From CAMBDR01 sp046597185 (GTDB taxonomy: Bacteria; Pseudomonadota; Gammaproteobacteria; Burkholderiales; Burkholderiaceae_D): a DNA stretch of 12,919 bases. The translations under genes and the position numbers were made by a program. Location: positions 1 through 12,919 of the forward strand of contig JBKJLF010000532.1 in NCBI GenBank assembly GCA_046597185.1, read 5' to 3'. A model generated the notes under the pieces. That model was not told the DNA's origin. It did no database searches and was given only the letters and a program-made list of their open reading frames with translations. Position 1 is the first letter of the stretch, and the number at the start of each line of letters is the position of its first letter. Shown one piece after another: positions 1 to 7,458 of this stretch.

Positions 1-450
1 AGCGCCAATCAACGCTACCGCACCTACGCCTGCGGTGGCCACCACCAGCACCGAAACGGCTACCGCCACCGCAATCGCGGCCAAAAATCCACCAAGAGCA
101 AAAGAATGCGCAATCGCGTCGCCCATCCGCGTAGCGTTATGCCCACCGGGCGCGGTGTCCGGGGCAGTGGGCACACCAATGCGGTGCATGCCAACCGCTT
201 CCAGCCCGTTGGCCAGCAGTTCATCCGCATGGGTCACCGCAGCAATCTTCGCCCCCAAATACGCGCCGCCCACGCCAGCGGCAAAAGTAGCCAGTCCTAA
301 CCAACCGCCCTTACTGGCCAAGGCCGCACCCGTTGCCAATGCAGCCTTTTGCGAAACACCCGCAATGGCTTCGCCCGTGGCCACATCGCTGGCACTGCTT
401 TGTACCTGCGCAATACGCCCGGCGGCTACGCTATCTACACCGTCAGTCAT
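1..450 (-). CDS. T6SS prePAAR effector, N-terminal part (Rhs/PAAR-type), cut by left edge
   Basis: An open frame of 150 codons runs from an ATG at 450 off the left edge with no stop. The start is set by an ATGA overlap with the stop of the upstream chaperone gene. Residues about 49-70 are Gly/Ala-rich and hydrophobic. Residues 106-116 read ATRMGDAIAHS, matching the prePAAR consensus AARxxDxxxH of T6SS effectors. A second strongly hydrophobic stretch starts near 117 and continues to the edge. In known prePAAR effectors this region has transmembrane helices held by an Eag chaperone until the effector loads on VgrG, and the prePAAR motif helps complete the PAAR fold. The PAAR domain, any Rhs repeats and the C-terminal toxin would lie outside the window, so the toxic activity cannot be named. 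The first motif residues are A-T-R rather than A-A-R, a mild deviation. Confidence 0.82.
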   Translation of the reverse strand, partial: MTDGVDSVAAGRIAQVQSSASDVATGEAIAGVSQKAALATGAALASKGGWLGLATFAAGVGGAYLGAKIAAVTHADELLANGLEAVGMHRIGVPTAPDTAPGGHNATRMGDAIAHSFALGGFLAAIAVAVAVSVLVVATAGVGAVALIGA

Positions 451-914
451 GCTTGAGCATTAAAAGAAAAAGAAGAAAAGGACGCCAAAATGGTTTGGCG
501 CTGGGTTGGCGTCATTATGCCCGGTTGCGACCCGGTAAAATTAAGCACGTTCTTACCCTGCGCCGTACACATGATGATTTGATGCACCAAACCAATCTCC
601 GGCGACTGCCAGGTAAATTCAAACAAAATGGCCGGGTGAGCGTTGTCCTGCTGCAAATTGGCGGAATCCGGCCCAAGCCGCAAGGTTTGCTGATGCAACA
701 GCTTGAATTGCGCCAAGTGTTGCGGCATGGTTTCAAGCTGCTGGGCGGCGTAGTCGTTTAAGGTCGCTTTACCGACCAGTTTGTCGCGGTTGATGCTGAT
801 ATTTAAACCGCCTTCCGGGCTGGTAGAAAAAATATTCACGCTGGCATTGTGCCAACCCGCCGGAATGTTGATGCTGCCTTCGCCGATTGCAATCATATTA
901 TTTAGATTTGACAT
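447..914 (-). CDS. Eag-type T6SS effector chaperone (DUF1795/DcrB-like)
   Basis: This 155-residue soluble protein has no signal peptide. It has the pattern of DUF1795/Eag chaperones: an early 'INIPAGW' segment, then 'ISINRD', a helix containing 'LETMPQHLAQFKLL', and a late 'VLNFTGS' strand. Eag chaperones bind the N-terminal transmembrane helices of prePAAR effectors in the cytoplasm and keep them soluble before secretion. The neighbour supports this, because its stop overlaps the start of a prePAAR protein by four bases (ATGA), implying translational coupling and a cognate pair. An in-frame TTG at 941 would add nine residues but lies inside the likely promoter. The ATG at 914 was chosen, although its GGGA lies too close to the codon to be a good ribosome site, so an ATG at 896 cannot be excluded. 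Length fits the family. Confidence 0.85.
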   Translation of the reverse strand: MSNLNNMIAIGEGSINIPAGWHNASVNIFSTSPEGGLNISINRDKLVGKATLNDYAAQQLETMPQHLAQFKLLHQQTLRLGPDSANLQQDNAHPAILFEFTWQSPEIGLVHQIIMCTAQGKNVLNFTGSQPGIMTPTQRQTILASFSSFSFNAQA

Positions 915-940
915 TCCCGAATGGAAATATATCAATAACA

Positions 941-968
941 ATTATAAAGCGCGGAATTATAACGGTAA
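941..968 (-). promoter_or_regulatory. Possible sigma70 promoter for the Eag-effector operon
   Basis: On the minus strand a perfect TATAAT (941-946) lies about 27 bases before the chaperone ATG. A weak -35 candidate TTACCG (963-968) sits 16 bases further upstream. It falls in the 82-base gap after the oxidoreductase gene, where I see no clear hairpin terminator, so read-through from the upstream operon is also possible. Confidence 0.4.
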
Positions 969-996
969 TTATCCAATTCAGCAAGCAAATACCAAC

Positions 997-2640
997 TCAC
1001 CCCGCCAAAACCAACTTGGCCGCCCGACACCCCCACCAAGCCGCCTCTTCAAACACCGAAAACCCCGACAAATCCGCATGCGCAAACACAATCGGCCCGT
1101 CCAACTGCCGCAAAGCGCGCAAGCCCGGATTGCTACGAAACCCCGGCAGCGGTGCCGCCATCGCATGGCCGCGCAAAGTAATATCCACCCGCTCCACACA
1201 AGTGGCCAACTGCATACCGTAGGCAGTACGTAAATCCCGGCTGGCCAACTCCAGCAACTCATGCGGCGCGGCTTGTTCCATCCATTTGCGCGCCTGCTTC
1301 ACCGAACGGTCGGACAGCGCAATATAACAACTAAACACGGTTTTGGCGGGTGGCTGTTGCCGAATATCCTGATGAGTCGAAACCACAAAGCCCAAACCCG
1401 GCTCCTGATACACCACGTTGTCCCACGACAGCGGCACATGGTGCGCATGTTCCGCCGTTGGCGGCAATTCTTCCGGAAAACGCTGCATTAAAAAGTTGGC
1501 CACCATCCACGGCGCATACACTGGCACATCCTGCTTCGGGTTAAACCCATATTGCCCGATATTTTCCACCACCCGCGCCGCCACGTACAAGGGCATGGCG
1601 CAGATGGCGCGCCGCGCCCGCACGCGGAAGGTGCGCAGTTGCCCCCCTTGTCCGCCTTCCTGCGTAAAGCACAACGCCTCCACCCCACCCTGCACGGTTT
1701 TCAAAGAAATCGCCGTACCAGGCCGCCGCCTTTGCCCACCCAATTTATCCAACGCCTGCGCCAGCGGGTGCAAACCATTGGGCCAAGTCAACCACGCCCC
1801 ATTACCCGCATTCGCCGCCTGCCCCCAACGGCTGCAATAATAGTGCAAGCCCGCCCAGGCCGATATTTCATCATAGCGCCTGCCATAATCATCACGGCAG
1901 CAGTAATTCAGATACCAGTGCAAGGTCGGTGATTGATAATGGTTTTGCTCCAGCCAAGTCTTCAAACTGATTTTATCCAGCGCCGCAAACTCGGCATCAT
2001 CCGACGACAGCTCGGTCGGAAACACAAAAATACGCTTGCCATCACGCCCACGCAAGGCGCGCAAGCGTTCCACTTCGGCAAAAAAGCGCTTGTGCTCGGC
2101 CAACTCACCCGCGCTCACCCCTTCGGTGGGAATAAATCCCTCTTGCCACTGGCCTTGAAATAGCAAACGCTCTTCCGGCGCATGCAAAATAAAGCGCTCG
2201 TCGTAATACGGTTTCTCAGCATACGGGTCGCGCAAAATAACCCCGGCATCGTGCAATAATTCGCGGATATGGGTTGACTCAGGCGAAGGCAGCGGCAGAT
2301 AATGCCCGCCGGTCGGATAGCCATAGCCCTGCATCTCGCCCCCCGCCGCATTGCCATACAATTGCGGCCCCTCAATCATCAAACTGCGGGTATGCCCATG
2401 CTTGTTCAATTGCCAGGCAGCGCACAAGGCCGCCACGCCTGAACCTAAAATCAAGACATCGGTTTCGATTTCCTCAGTCGGTGCGGGCCAGCTTTTTTGC
2501 TCGCGCAAAGTATGCCCAACTTGCCGCCCGGCATAGTGAATATGCAGATTTTGCTCTTGCCAGCGCCACAGCGCCGCAGCCCCACCCGCCGCCCCCGCCG
2601 CCGCTGCCGCACTCCACAGTAAAAATGATCGACGCAACAT
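997..2640 (-). CDS. Tat-signal FAD-dependent oxidoreductase (amine-oxidase-like)
   Basis: A 547-residue protein. The N-terminus MLRRSFLLWSA followed by an Ala/Gly-rich hydrophobic stretch (to about 24) resembles a twin-arginine export signal, so the folded flavoprotein probably acts in or at the periplasm. Residues about 61-90 form a dinucleotide-binding fold with GSGVAA (66-71) and an acidic residue (MIEG) ending the second strand. The C-terminus has the FAD-closing segment HADLSGFSVFEEAAWWG (from about 521), typical of flavin amine oxidoreductases. The start at 2640 overlaps the stop of the aminopropyltransferase gene by one base (TGATG); it was preferred to an upstream in-frame start at 2661 because it places the twin arginines at residues 3-4. 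The linkage suggests a substrate connected with polyamines, but no substrate can be read from the sequence. A role as polyamine oxidase is only one possibility. Confidence 0.78.
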   Translation of the reverse strand: MLRRSFLLWSAAAAAGAAGGAAALWRWQEQNLHIHYAGRQVGHTLREQKSWPAPTEEIETDVLILGSGVAALCAAWQLNKHGHTRSLMIEGPQLYGNAAGGEMQGYGYPTGGHYLPLPSPESTHIRELLHDAGVILRDPYAEKPYYDERFILHAPEERLLFQGQWQEGFIPTEGVSAGELAEHKRFFAEVERLRALRGRDGKRIFVFPTELSSDDAEFAALDKISLKTWLEQNHYQSPTLHWYLNYCCRDDYGRRYDEISAWAGLHYYCSRWGQAANAGNGAWLTWPNGLHPLAQALDKLGGQRRRPGTAISLKTVQGGVEALCFTQEGGQGGQLRTFRVRARRAICAMPLYVAARVVENIGQYGFNPKQDVPVYAPWMVANFLMQRFPEELPPTAEHAHHVPLSWDNVVYQEPGLGFVVSTHQDIRQQPPAKTVFSCYIALSDRSVKQARKWMEQAAPHELLELASRDLRTAYGMQLATCVERVDITLRGHAMAAPLPGFRSNPGLRALRQLDGPIVFAHADLSGFSVFEEAAWWGCRAAKLVLAG

Positions 2641-4151
2641 CAGCGTATCACCTGACGCCAATCGTGCTCAAACTGCTGCACCAGCGACTGGGTATTCAAA
2701 CGATTGGGCGGCATCGTCAGTTTGGGCATATCCGGCGGAAAGAGAAACATGGCCCTGGTGGTTTCGGCATTCAAATAGCGCATGGGCAAACGATATTTAA
2801 CCGGGATTTGATACTCTTTTTTCGCCCCCGCCAAAATAAAACCCCACTCACCAAACGAAGGCACATAGGCATGATAGGGCCAGGTATTGAAGCCCACTTC
2901 ACGCAGGGTAGCATCAATGGTCCAATACGCATGCGGCGCAAAAAAGGGTGAAGTCGATTGCACCACCATCAAACCATGCGCGGCCAAATGTTTTTGCGCA
3001 ATGCCATAAAACGGCACCGAGTACAGCTTACCCAGCGCAAAGCTGGAAGGATCGGGAAAATCGATAATGATGGCGTCAAACATGTCTTGCGTTTGTTGCA
3101 GCCAAACGGCGGCATCGGCATTGATCACTTTCACGCGGGGGCTGTTCAGCGAACCTTGATTGAGTTTCACCAATTCTTCGCGCTGCGCAAAGGCGCGCGT
3201 CATGGCCGGGTCCAGATCCACCAGCGTCACCTGCTCCACATTCGGGTAGCGCAACACTTCACGCAGGGCGAGGCCATCGCCGCCGCCCAAAATCAACACG
3301 CGCCGGGCACCAGGCAAGGCTTGCAAGACCGGATGCACCAGCGCTTCATGATAACGATATTCATCACGCGAAGAAAATTGCAAATTGCCGTTGATGTAGA
3401 GTCGCAAATCGTCTTTCCAACGCGTCACCGCCAGACGTTGATAGGGCGTGGTAGTGGCGTACACCACTTCATCGCCAAACAAACCGCGCTCGCCCCAGGC
3501 CACCAATTGGTCGGAGGTGACAAAGCCAATCAGCAACACACACATCACCCCCGAAGCACGCAACAGCCGCCCGGCACTATTGGCCAGTTCATGCCGGAAG
3601 GTGTGGATGGTCCACAACCCCACCGCCACATTGAGCATGCCAAACAAAAACCCGGTGCGCGTCAAACCCAGCTGCGGGGCTAAAAACAGGGGGAATAACA
3701 TCGATACCACCAGCGCGCCAAGGTAGTCGAAAGTGAGTACCCGGCTCACCAATTCATTAAACTCGGTCTGGCGCGAATTGAGCGCACGCATCACCAAGGG
3801 CACTTCCATGCCCACCAACACCCCGATCAAAAATACCAGCACATATAACAGCGTGCGAAACGGTGCCGCCATCCAGGAAAAGCTGGCAAACAACAAGGCC
3901 GCCGAACAACCGCCCACCAAACCCACCGCCAATTCAATATCGACAAAACGCGCCAACACATCGTCTTCGCGCACATAGCGCGACAGGTGCGCACCCACCC
4001 CCATGGCAAATAAATAACAGCCAATAATGGTCGAAAATTGTAAAATTGAATCGCCCAGCAAATAACTGGACAAAGCACCCGCAATCAATTCATAGGCCAA
4101 ACCACAAGAGGCCACCACGAAAACCGATAAAATTAAGATTTTTTTGCTCAT
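2640..4151 (-). CDS. Membrane-anchored spermidine synthase-like aminopropyltransferase
   Basis: A 503-residue protein in two parts. Residues about 1-215 hold roughly seven hydrophobic segments. Residues about 225-450 form a soluble spermidine-synthase fold. Visible motifs are YQRL (237-240), LYINGNLQFS (251-260), DEYRYHE (263-269), the GGGDG nucleotide loop (289-293), VDLDP (311-315), NADA (344-347) and DFPDP (364-368), which corresponds to the catalytic-Asp segment of spermidine synthases. The enzyme class moves an aminopropyl group from decarboxylated AdoMet to an amine. Soluble SpeE is about 280-300 residues, so this is the long membrane form often annotated 'polyamine aminopropyltransferase'. 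It is first in the minus arm and overlaps the flavoenzyme gene by one base. The decarboxylated AdoMet would come from SpeD at the far end of the plus arm. The acceptor may be something other than putrescine. Confidence 0.88.
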   Translation of the reverse strand: MSKKILILSVFVVASCGLAYELIAGALSSYLLGDSILQFSTIIGCYLFAMGVGAHLSRYVREDDVLARFVDIELAVGLVGGCSAALLFASFSWMAAPFRTLLYVLVFLIGVLVGMEVPLVMRALNSRQTEFNELVSRVLTFDYLGALVVSMLFPLFLAPQLGLTRTGFLFGMLNVAVGLWTIHTFRHELANSAGRLLRASGVMCVLLIGFVTSDQLVAWGERGLFGDEVVYATTTPYQRLAVTRWKDDLRLYINGNLQFSSRDEYRYHEALVHPVLQALPGARRVLILGGGDGLALREVLRYPNVEQVTLVDLDPAMTRAFAQREELVKLNQGSLNSPRVKVINADAAVWLQQTQDMFDAIIIDFPDPSSFALGKLYSVPFYGIAQKHLAAHGLMVVQSTSPFFAPHAYWTIDATLREVGFNTWPYHAYVPSFGEWGFILAGAKKEYQIPVKYRLPMRYLNAETTRAMFLFPPDMPKLTMPPNRLNTQSLVQQFEHDWRQVIR

Positions 4152-4296
4152 ACACCGTTTTTTCGACTAATATATATCATTAAGACTGGCAATGCAGGCG
4201 AGCAACACCGTACAATTCTCTTGGCCGCCGCTATGACTTCGAAGCCACCTTCGCATTACATTGACACTGCCGTTTCAACCTGACAGAGAGGTTATC
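4152..4296. promoter_or_regulatory. Divergent intergenic region between the two polyamine-cluster arms
   Basis: About 145 non-coding bases separate the divergent aminopropyltransferase and DUF350 genes, so both arms must be promoted from here. An AT-rich core at about 4169-4180 (ACTAATATATAT) can serve as a -10 region in either direction. A TTGCCA on the minus strand (4187-4192) is -35-like, but its spacing to the best -10 is short. On the plus strand TACAAT (4211-4216) is -10-like without a good -35. No convincing operator palindrome was seen, and the exact promoters are not resolved. Confidence 0.45.
4286..4291 (+). promoter_or_regulatory. Ribosome binding site that decides the DUF350 TTG start
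   Basis: GAGAGG lies five bases before a TTG at 4297. No in-frame ATG is present near the start, and the only upstream in-frame alternative (TTG at 4261) lacks a Shine-Dalgarno sequence. This site therefore supports a TTG start for the membrane protein. Confidence 0.6.
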
Positions 4297-4683
4297 TTGC
4301 ATCCTGCACTCAATTATGTCCTACACCTGTTACTTTCCGGTGTGTTATTGCTGATTTTTTTCATTATCTACGTCAAGCTCACCCCATTTGACGAAGTACT
4401 CCTCATTCGTGGCGGCAATACCGCTGCCGCAGCCTCACTGGGCGGGGCCTTGATCGGCTTTTCACTCACGCTCGCCTCGGCCTTGTTTCATACCGCCAAT
4501 TATCAAGATTTTTTGATCTGGTCATTCTCGGCCATGGTGGTGCAGATTTTAGCGTTTCTGGTTACCACCACCTTACTAAAAATATCGAAAGAACAGATTG
4601 AAGGCAATAATACCGCGTTTGGCGGCTTACTGGCTTCGATTTCGCTTTCCATCGGCGCAATCAATGCCGGCTGTATCTCGTAG
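4297..4683 (+). CDS. DUF350 (YjfL/UPF0719-like) inner-membrane protein
   Basis: A 128-residue, very hydrophobic protein with four predicted membrane segments at about 8-28, 43-65, 72-95 and 108-127. Between the first two is the family-like stretch LTPFDEVLLIRGGN, followed by AAASLGGALIGF, which matches DUF350 proteins. DUF350 proteins are small membrane proteins of unknown biochemical function, often encoded near SPFH, DUF4178 and polyamine enzymes. The start was set at TTG 4297 because GAGAGG precedes it by five bases and the resulting N-terminus is as short as usual in the family; a TTG at 4261 would add twelve polar residues. It is first in the plus arm, with a 42-base gap to the SPFH gene. 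The family call is firm; the start is less so. Confidence 0.8.
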   Translation: MHPALNYVLHLLLSGVLLLIFFIIYVKLTPFDEVLLIRGGNTAAAASLGGALIGFSLTLASALFHTANYQDFLIWSFSAMVVQILAFLVTTTLLKISKEQIEGNNTAFGGLLASISLSIGAINAGCIS

Positions 4684-4725
4684 ATTGCGTAAAATCATTT
4701 CATTCCCCTTTTAACGGAGCAAATC

Positions 4726-5805
4726 ATGGGTCTCGGTTCATTTCTTAAAAAGCAGTTTCTTGACGTTCTACAATGGAACGAAGATCAGGAAGGGGTGTTG
4801 GCTTGGCGTTACCCGATGCAGGATTTTGAAATCCAAAACGGTGGCACCCTCACCGTGCGCGAATCGCAAATGGCAGTGTTTGTTAATGAAGGCAAAATTG
4901 CCGACGTGTTTGGCCCCGGCAACCACACGCTCACCACGCGCACGCTGCCGCTACTCACCAATCTGAAAAACTGGGACAAGGGTTTTGATTCGCCGTTTAA
5001 ATCGGACGTGGTGTTTTTTAGCACCCGCATCCAAACCGGGCGCAAATGGGGTACCTCGCAACCGATCACGATTCGCGACAAAGATTTTGACATGATACGC
5101 ATCCGTGCTTTCGGCATGTATTCGTACAAAATCGTCGATCCACGCAAGTTTTACACCGAAATCAGCGGTAGCCGCGAAATTTATACGCGCGACGATATCG
5201 AAGAACAATTGCGCGGCTTGGTGCTGGCGGGCATCGCCACCTCGCTGGGCGGCTCGAATGTGTCCTTCCTTGACATGGCGGCCAATCAAACCCTGATGGC
5301 GAGCCAATTGAAAAAGGATATCGCCCAATCGATTGAAGCCTATGGTTTGGGTTTGGATACCTTTACCGTCGGTAGCCTGAACTTGCCCGATGAATTGCAA
5401 AAAGCGCTGGACGAGCGAATTTCCGCCGGTATGAAGGGCGGCATGAGTGCCGACAAGCTCAAAGGTTTTACCCAATTCCAGGTAGCAAGCTCCATTCCGC
5501 TGGCGGCGCAAAACGAAGGCGGTTTGGCGGGCTTGGGGGCGGGTTTGTCCTCTGGCATGATGTTTGGCCAGTTAATGGCGGGCAGTCTGGCCAATGCCAT
5601 GCCGGGGGCTGCCGCGCCAGCACCCGCGCCTGCACCCGCAGCGCCACCACCGGCAGCACCTGCGGCCACGGCACCCGCCGCCCCGACGGGCGAAGCGCCG
5701 GAAGATCGGCTCACCAAACTCAAGGGCCTGCTGGACAAGGGTTTGATTTCTGCCAGCGATTATGATACGGCCAAGGCAGAAATCCTGAAAAAACTGATCG
5801 GCTAA
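4726..5805 (+). CDS. SPFH-domain protein with C-terminal SHOCT domain (YdjI/'virion core'-like)
   Basis: A 359-residue protein. Residues about 25-240 form an SPFH (band-7-like) domain of the bacterial YdjI type: 'ESQMAVFVNEGKIADVFGPG', then a long mixed segment ending in 'LPDELQKALDERISAGM'. Residues about 255-290 are Gly/Ala/Met-rich. Residues about 295-325 are an Ala/Pro linker. The last 34 residues form a SHOCT domain (DRLTKLKGLLDKGLIS followed by YDTAKAEILKKLIG). SPFH proteins oligomerise on membranes and organise membrane patches; SHOCT domains are short oligomerisation tails. There is no clear transmembrane helix, so recruitment is probably peripheral, perhaps via the neighbouring DUF350 or DUF4178 proteins (inference). 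ACGGAG at 4714-4719, six bases before the ATG, is a good ribosome site. The DUF4178 gene starts 12 bases after the stop. Confidence 0.86.
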   Translation: MGLGSFLKKQFLDVLQWNEDQEGVLAWRYPMQDFEIQNGGTLTVRESQMAVFVNEGKIADVFGPGNHTLTTRTLPLLTNLKNWDKGFDSPFKSDVVFFSTRIQTGRKWGTSQPITIRDKDFDMIRIRAFGMYSYKIVDPRKFYTEISGSREIYTRDDIEEQLRGLVLAGIATSLGGSNVSFLDMAANQTLMASQLKKDIAQSIEAYGLGLDTFTVGSLNLPDELQKALDERISAGMKGGMSADKLKGFTQFQVASSIPLAAQNEGGLAGLGAGLSSGMMFGQLMAGSLANAMPGAAAPAPAPAPAAPPPAAPAATAPAAPTGEAPEDRLTKLKGLLDKGLISASDYDTAKAEILKKLIG

Positions 5806-5817
5806 TCGGACTTTCGC

Positions 5818-7263
5818 ATGCAAAATGTCGCTTGCCCCAGTTGTGGCGCACCCGTTGAATTCCGCTCGCATGCCTCGGTGCAAGCGATTTGCGGGTTTTG
5901 CCAGGCTACCGTCGTCAAAGACGCCGAATCGGTGAAAGATTTGGGCCGTATGTCGGCGGTGCTGGAAGATTATTCCCCAATTCAGATTGGCACCTCCGGC
6001 AAGTATGGCGGTAAAGCCTTCGATGTGCTGGGGCGCATCCAATTGCGCTACGGCGCAGGCATGTGGAATGAATGGTATGTGGCGTTTAACGATGGCAGCT
6101 TTGGCTGGCTAGGCGATTCTTCCGGCTTATTTACCCTGACGGTAGAAAAGCCGGAACTGGCGCAGTCAGGCTTACCCGCATTTGATGCGATTCAAATTGC
6201 ACAGCTTTATACCATCGGTGGCAAAGCCTATACGGCGGCGGAAACCCGCACTGCCAAATGTATTGCCGGCCAGGGTGAATTACCGTTTGCGGTGGGGCCG
6301 GGTTACCGGATTCAAACCGCCGACTTCCGGCGCGGCAATGTGTTCTTCACCCTCGATTACAGCGACGATGCGACCAAAGTGTATTTTGGGCAAGCGGTGA
6401 CGCTGGAGCAAATGGAATGCCAGTTGCTGCGCGATGGCGACGATATCAAATCCAGCGCAGGCAAATTCAAGGGTAAAGTGGGTGCGCTCAATTGCCCTTC
6501 CTGCGGCAGCAGCATCAAATATGCGCCGGGCGTTACCAGCCATTTGCTGTGCCCAGCCTGCAATTCACAAATCGATGCCGCCACGCCCAAAGCCCAGGTT
6601 CTGGCGCAAGGTGCGGCAATTGAAGCGGTGCGCACCACCTTGCAACTGGGGGCTGAAGCCAATATCGATGGCAGCAAGTGCCAAATCATTGGTTTGATGA
6701 ATCGCATCGATGACGAAGGCACGGTTTGGACCGAATATTTGCTGTATAGCGCCCGTGGTGGTTTTTTATGGCTAATTGAAACGGACGAAGGCTGGTCGCG
6801 TGCCAAGGTGCAAACCGATTGGCCTGCCTGGAATGGCGAGCCGAAGGTAACGATGGGCGGCAAACCGTTTGAGCGTTTGTACGATTACGAAGCCCGCGTA
6901 TTGTATGCGGTGGGGGCGTTCAATTGGCGGGTGGAAGTGGGTGACCGCACCCGGATTGTCGATTTTGGCCAGGACCGCAACCGTTTGGCCGCTGAAATCA
7001 CTGAAAATGAGCTCACCTGGTCATATGCAACGCCTGTCCCGCCGGATCAAATCAAAGCGTGGTTCGGGCAAAATATTGTGGCGGAAAAGTCGGGCAGTAG
7101 CACCGATGGCGTGAATATCAAAACCTTCATGATCATTCTGGCGATACTCAATGCGATTCCGGTCTTGTTTGGGCACACCAGCAATTGGGTGATTTTGGGT
7201 TTGATTGCGCTGGCGGTGTATTTGCCTTACCTATACTTAAAAAACGAGAAGGGGTCGTCATGA
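5818..7263 (+). CDS. Duplicated zinc-ribbon/DUF4178 membrane protein
   Basis: A 481-residue protein made of two similar halves and a membrane tail. Half one has a zinc ribbon with Cys 6, 9, 25 and 28, then a DUF4178-like beta domain around residues 55-200 ('WNEWYVAFNDGSFGWL'). Half two has a ribbon with Cys 226, 229, 245 and 248 in exactly the same CxxC-x15-CxxC spacing, then a second DUF4178-like domain around 280-430 ('WTEYLLYSARGGFLWL'). Residues about 435-475 hold one or two hydrophobic membrane segments, then a short charged end. The function of DUF4178 is not known to me; it recurs with DUF350, SPFH and polyamine genes. The stop overlaps the next start by four bases (ATGA). The ribosome site before its own ATG is weak, so coupling to the SPFH gene is plausible. 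Confidence 0.84.
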   Translation: MQNVACPSCGAPVEFRSHASVQAICGFCQATVVKDAESVKDLGRMSAVLEDYSPIQIGTSGKYGGKAFDVLGRIQLRYGAGMWNEWYVAFNDGSFGWLGDSSGLFTLTVEKPELAQSGLPAFDAIQIAQLYTIGGKAYTAAETRTAKCIAGQGELPFAVGPGYRIQTADFRRGNVFFTLDYSDDATKVYFGQAVTLEQMECQLLRDGDDIKSSAGKFKGKVGALNCPSCGSSIKYAPGVTSHLLCPACNSQIDAATPKAQVLAQGAAIEAVRTTLQLGAEANIDGSKCQIIGLMNRIDDEGTVWTEYLLYSARGGFLWLIETDEGWSRAKVQTDWPAWNGEPKVTMGGKPFERLYDYEARVLYAVGAFNWRVEVGDRTRIVDFGQDRNRLAAEITENELTWSYATPVPPDQIKAWFGQNIVAEKSGSSTDGVNIKTFMIILAILNAIPVLFGHTSNWVILGLIALAVYLPYLYLKNEKGSS

Positions 7264-7442
7264 AGGGGAAATTGATGGCTTACGCGCTGGCGGTAAGCGT
7301 GCTGGGTACGGGGGTAAATTGGGTCAAGTATGTTGCCGGGGCCACTCCGACCAGCGGCAGCAGCTTTACCCCGCGCACCACGGGCGGTGGCACTTGGGGC
7401 AATGGCACCGGTGGCACCTGGAGCGGCGGGAGCCATAAATGA
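7260..7442 (+). CDS. Small Gly/Thr/Trp-rich membrane or exported peptide
   Basis: A 60-residue frame starts at an ATG overlapping the DUF4178 stop (ATGA), and speD begins 16 bases after its stop. This tight packing is the main evidence that it is real. MKGKLMAYALAVSVLGTGVNW looks like a signal peptide or single membrane anchor with two lysines before the hydrophobic stretch. The tail is low complexity: Ser/Thr-rich, then Gly with two TW units (GGGTWGNGTGGTWSGGS). I do not recognise a family. There is no Cys, so it is not a lipoprotein. Gly-rich tails of this sort can be flexible or self-associating, but no function can be assigned. A longer version starting at 7185 would lie wholly inside the DUF4178 gene and is not supported. 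Confidence 0.6.
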   Translation: MKGKLMAYALAVSVLGTGVNWVKYVAGATPTSGSSFTPRTTGGGTWGNGTGGTWSGGSHK

Positions 7443-7458
7443 CACACAGGAGTTATAA

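Noticed and set aside
35..463. Plus-strand Ala/Thr/Pro-rich frame of 142 codons
   Set aside because: It is the complement of the prePAAR effector gene, whose minus-strand product carries a recognisable motif and a coupled start.
2274..2951. Long plus-strand open frame (225 codons) opposite the flavoenzyme and aminopropyltransferase genes
   Set aside because: It is antisense to two well-supported genes, spans their junction, is rich in Pro/His/Arg as expected of a shadow frame, and matches no family.
4261..4266. TTGACA as a -35 box for the DUF350 operon
   Set aside because: A -10 at proper spacing would fall on CAGAGA, over the Shine-Dalgarno sequence and almost at the start codon, leaving no room for a leader.
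4951..6042. Several minus-strand frames inside the SPFH and DUF4178 genes
   Set aside because: They are shadows of genes with clear domains, and no ribosome site or family pattern supports them.
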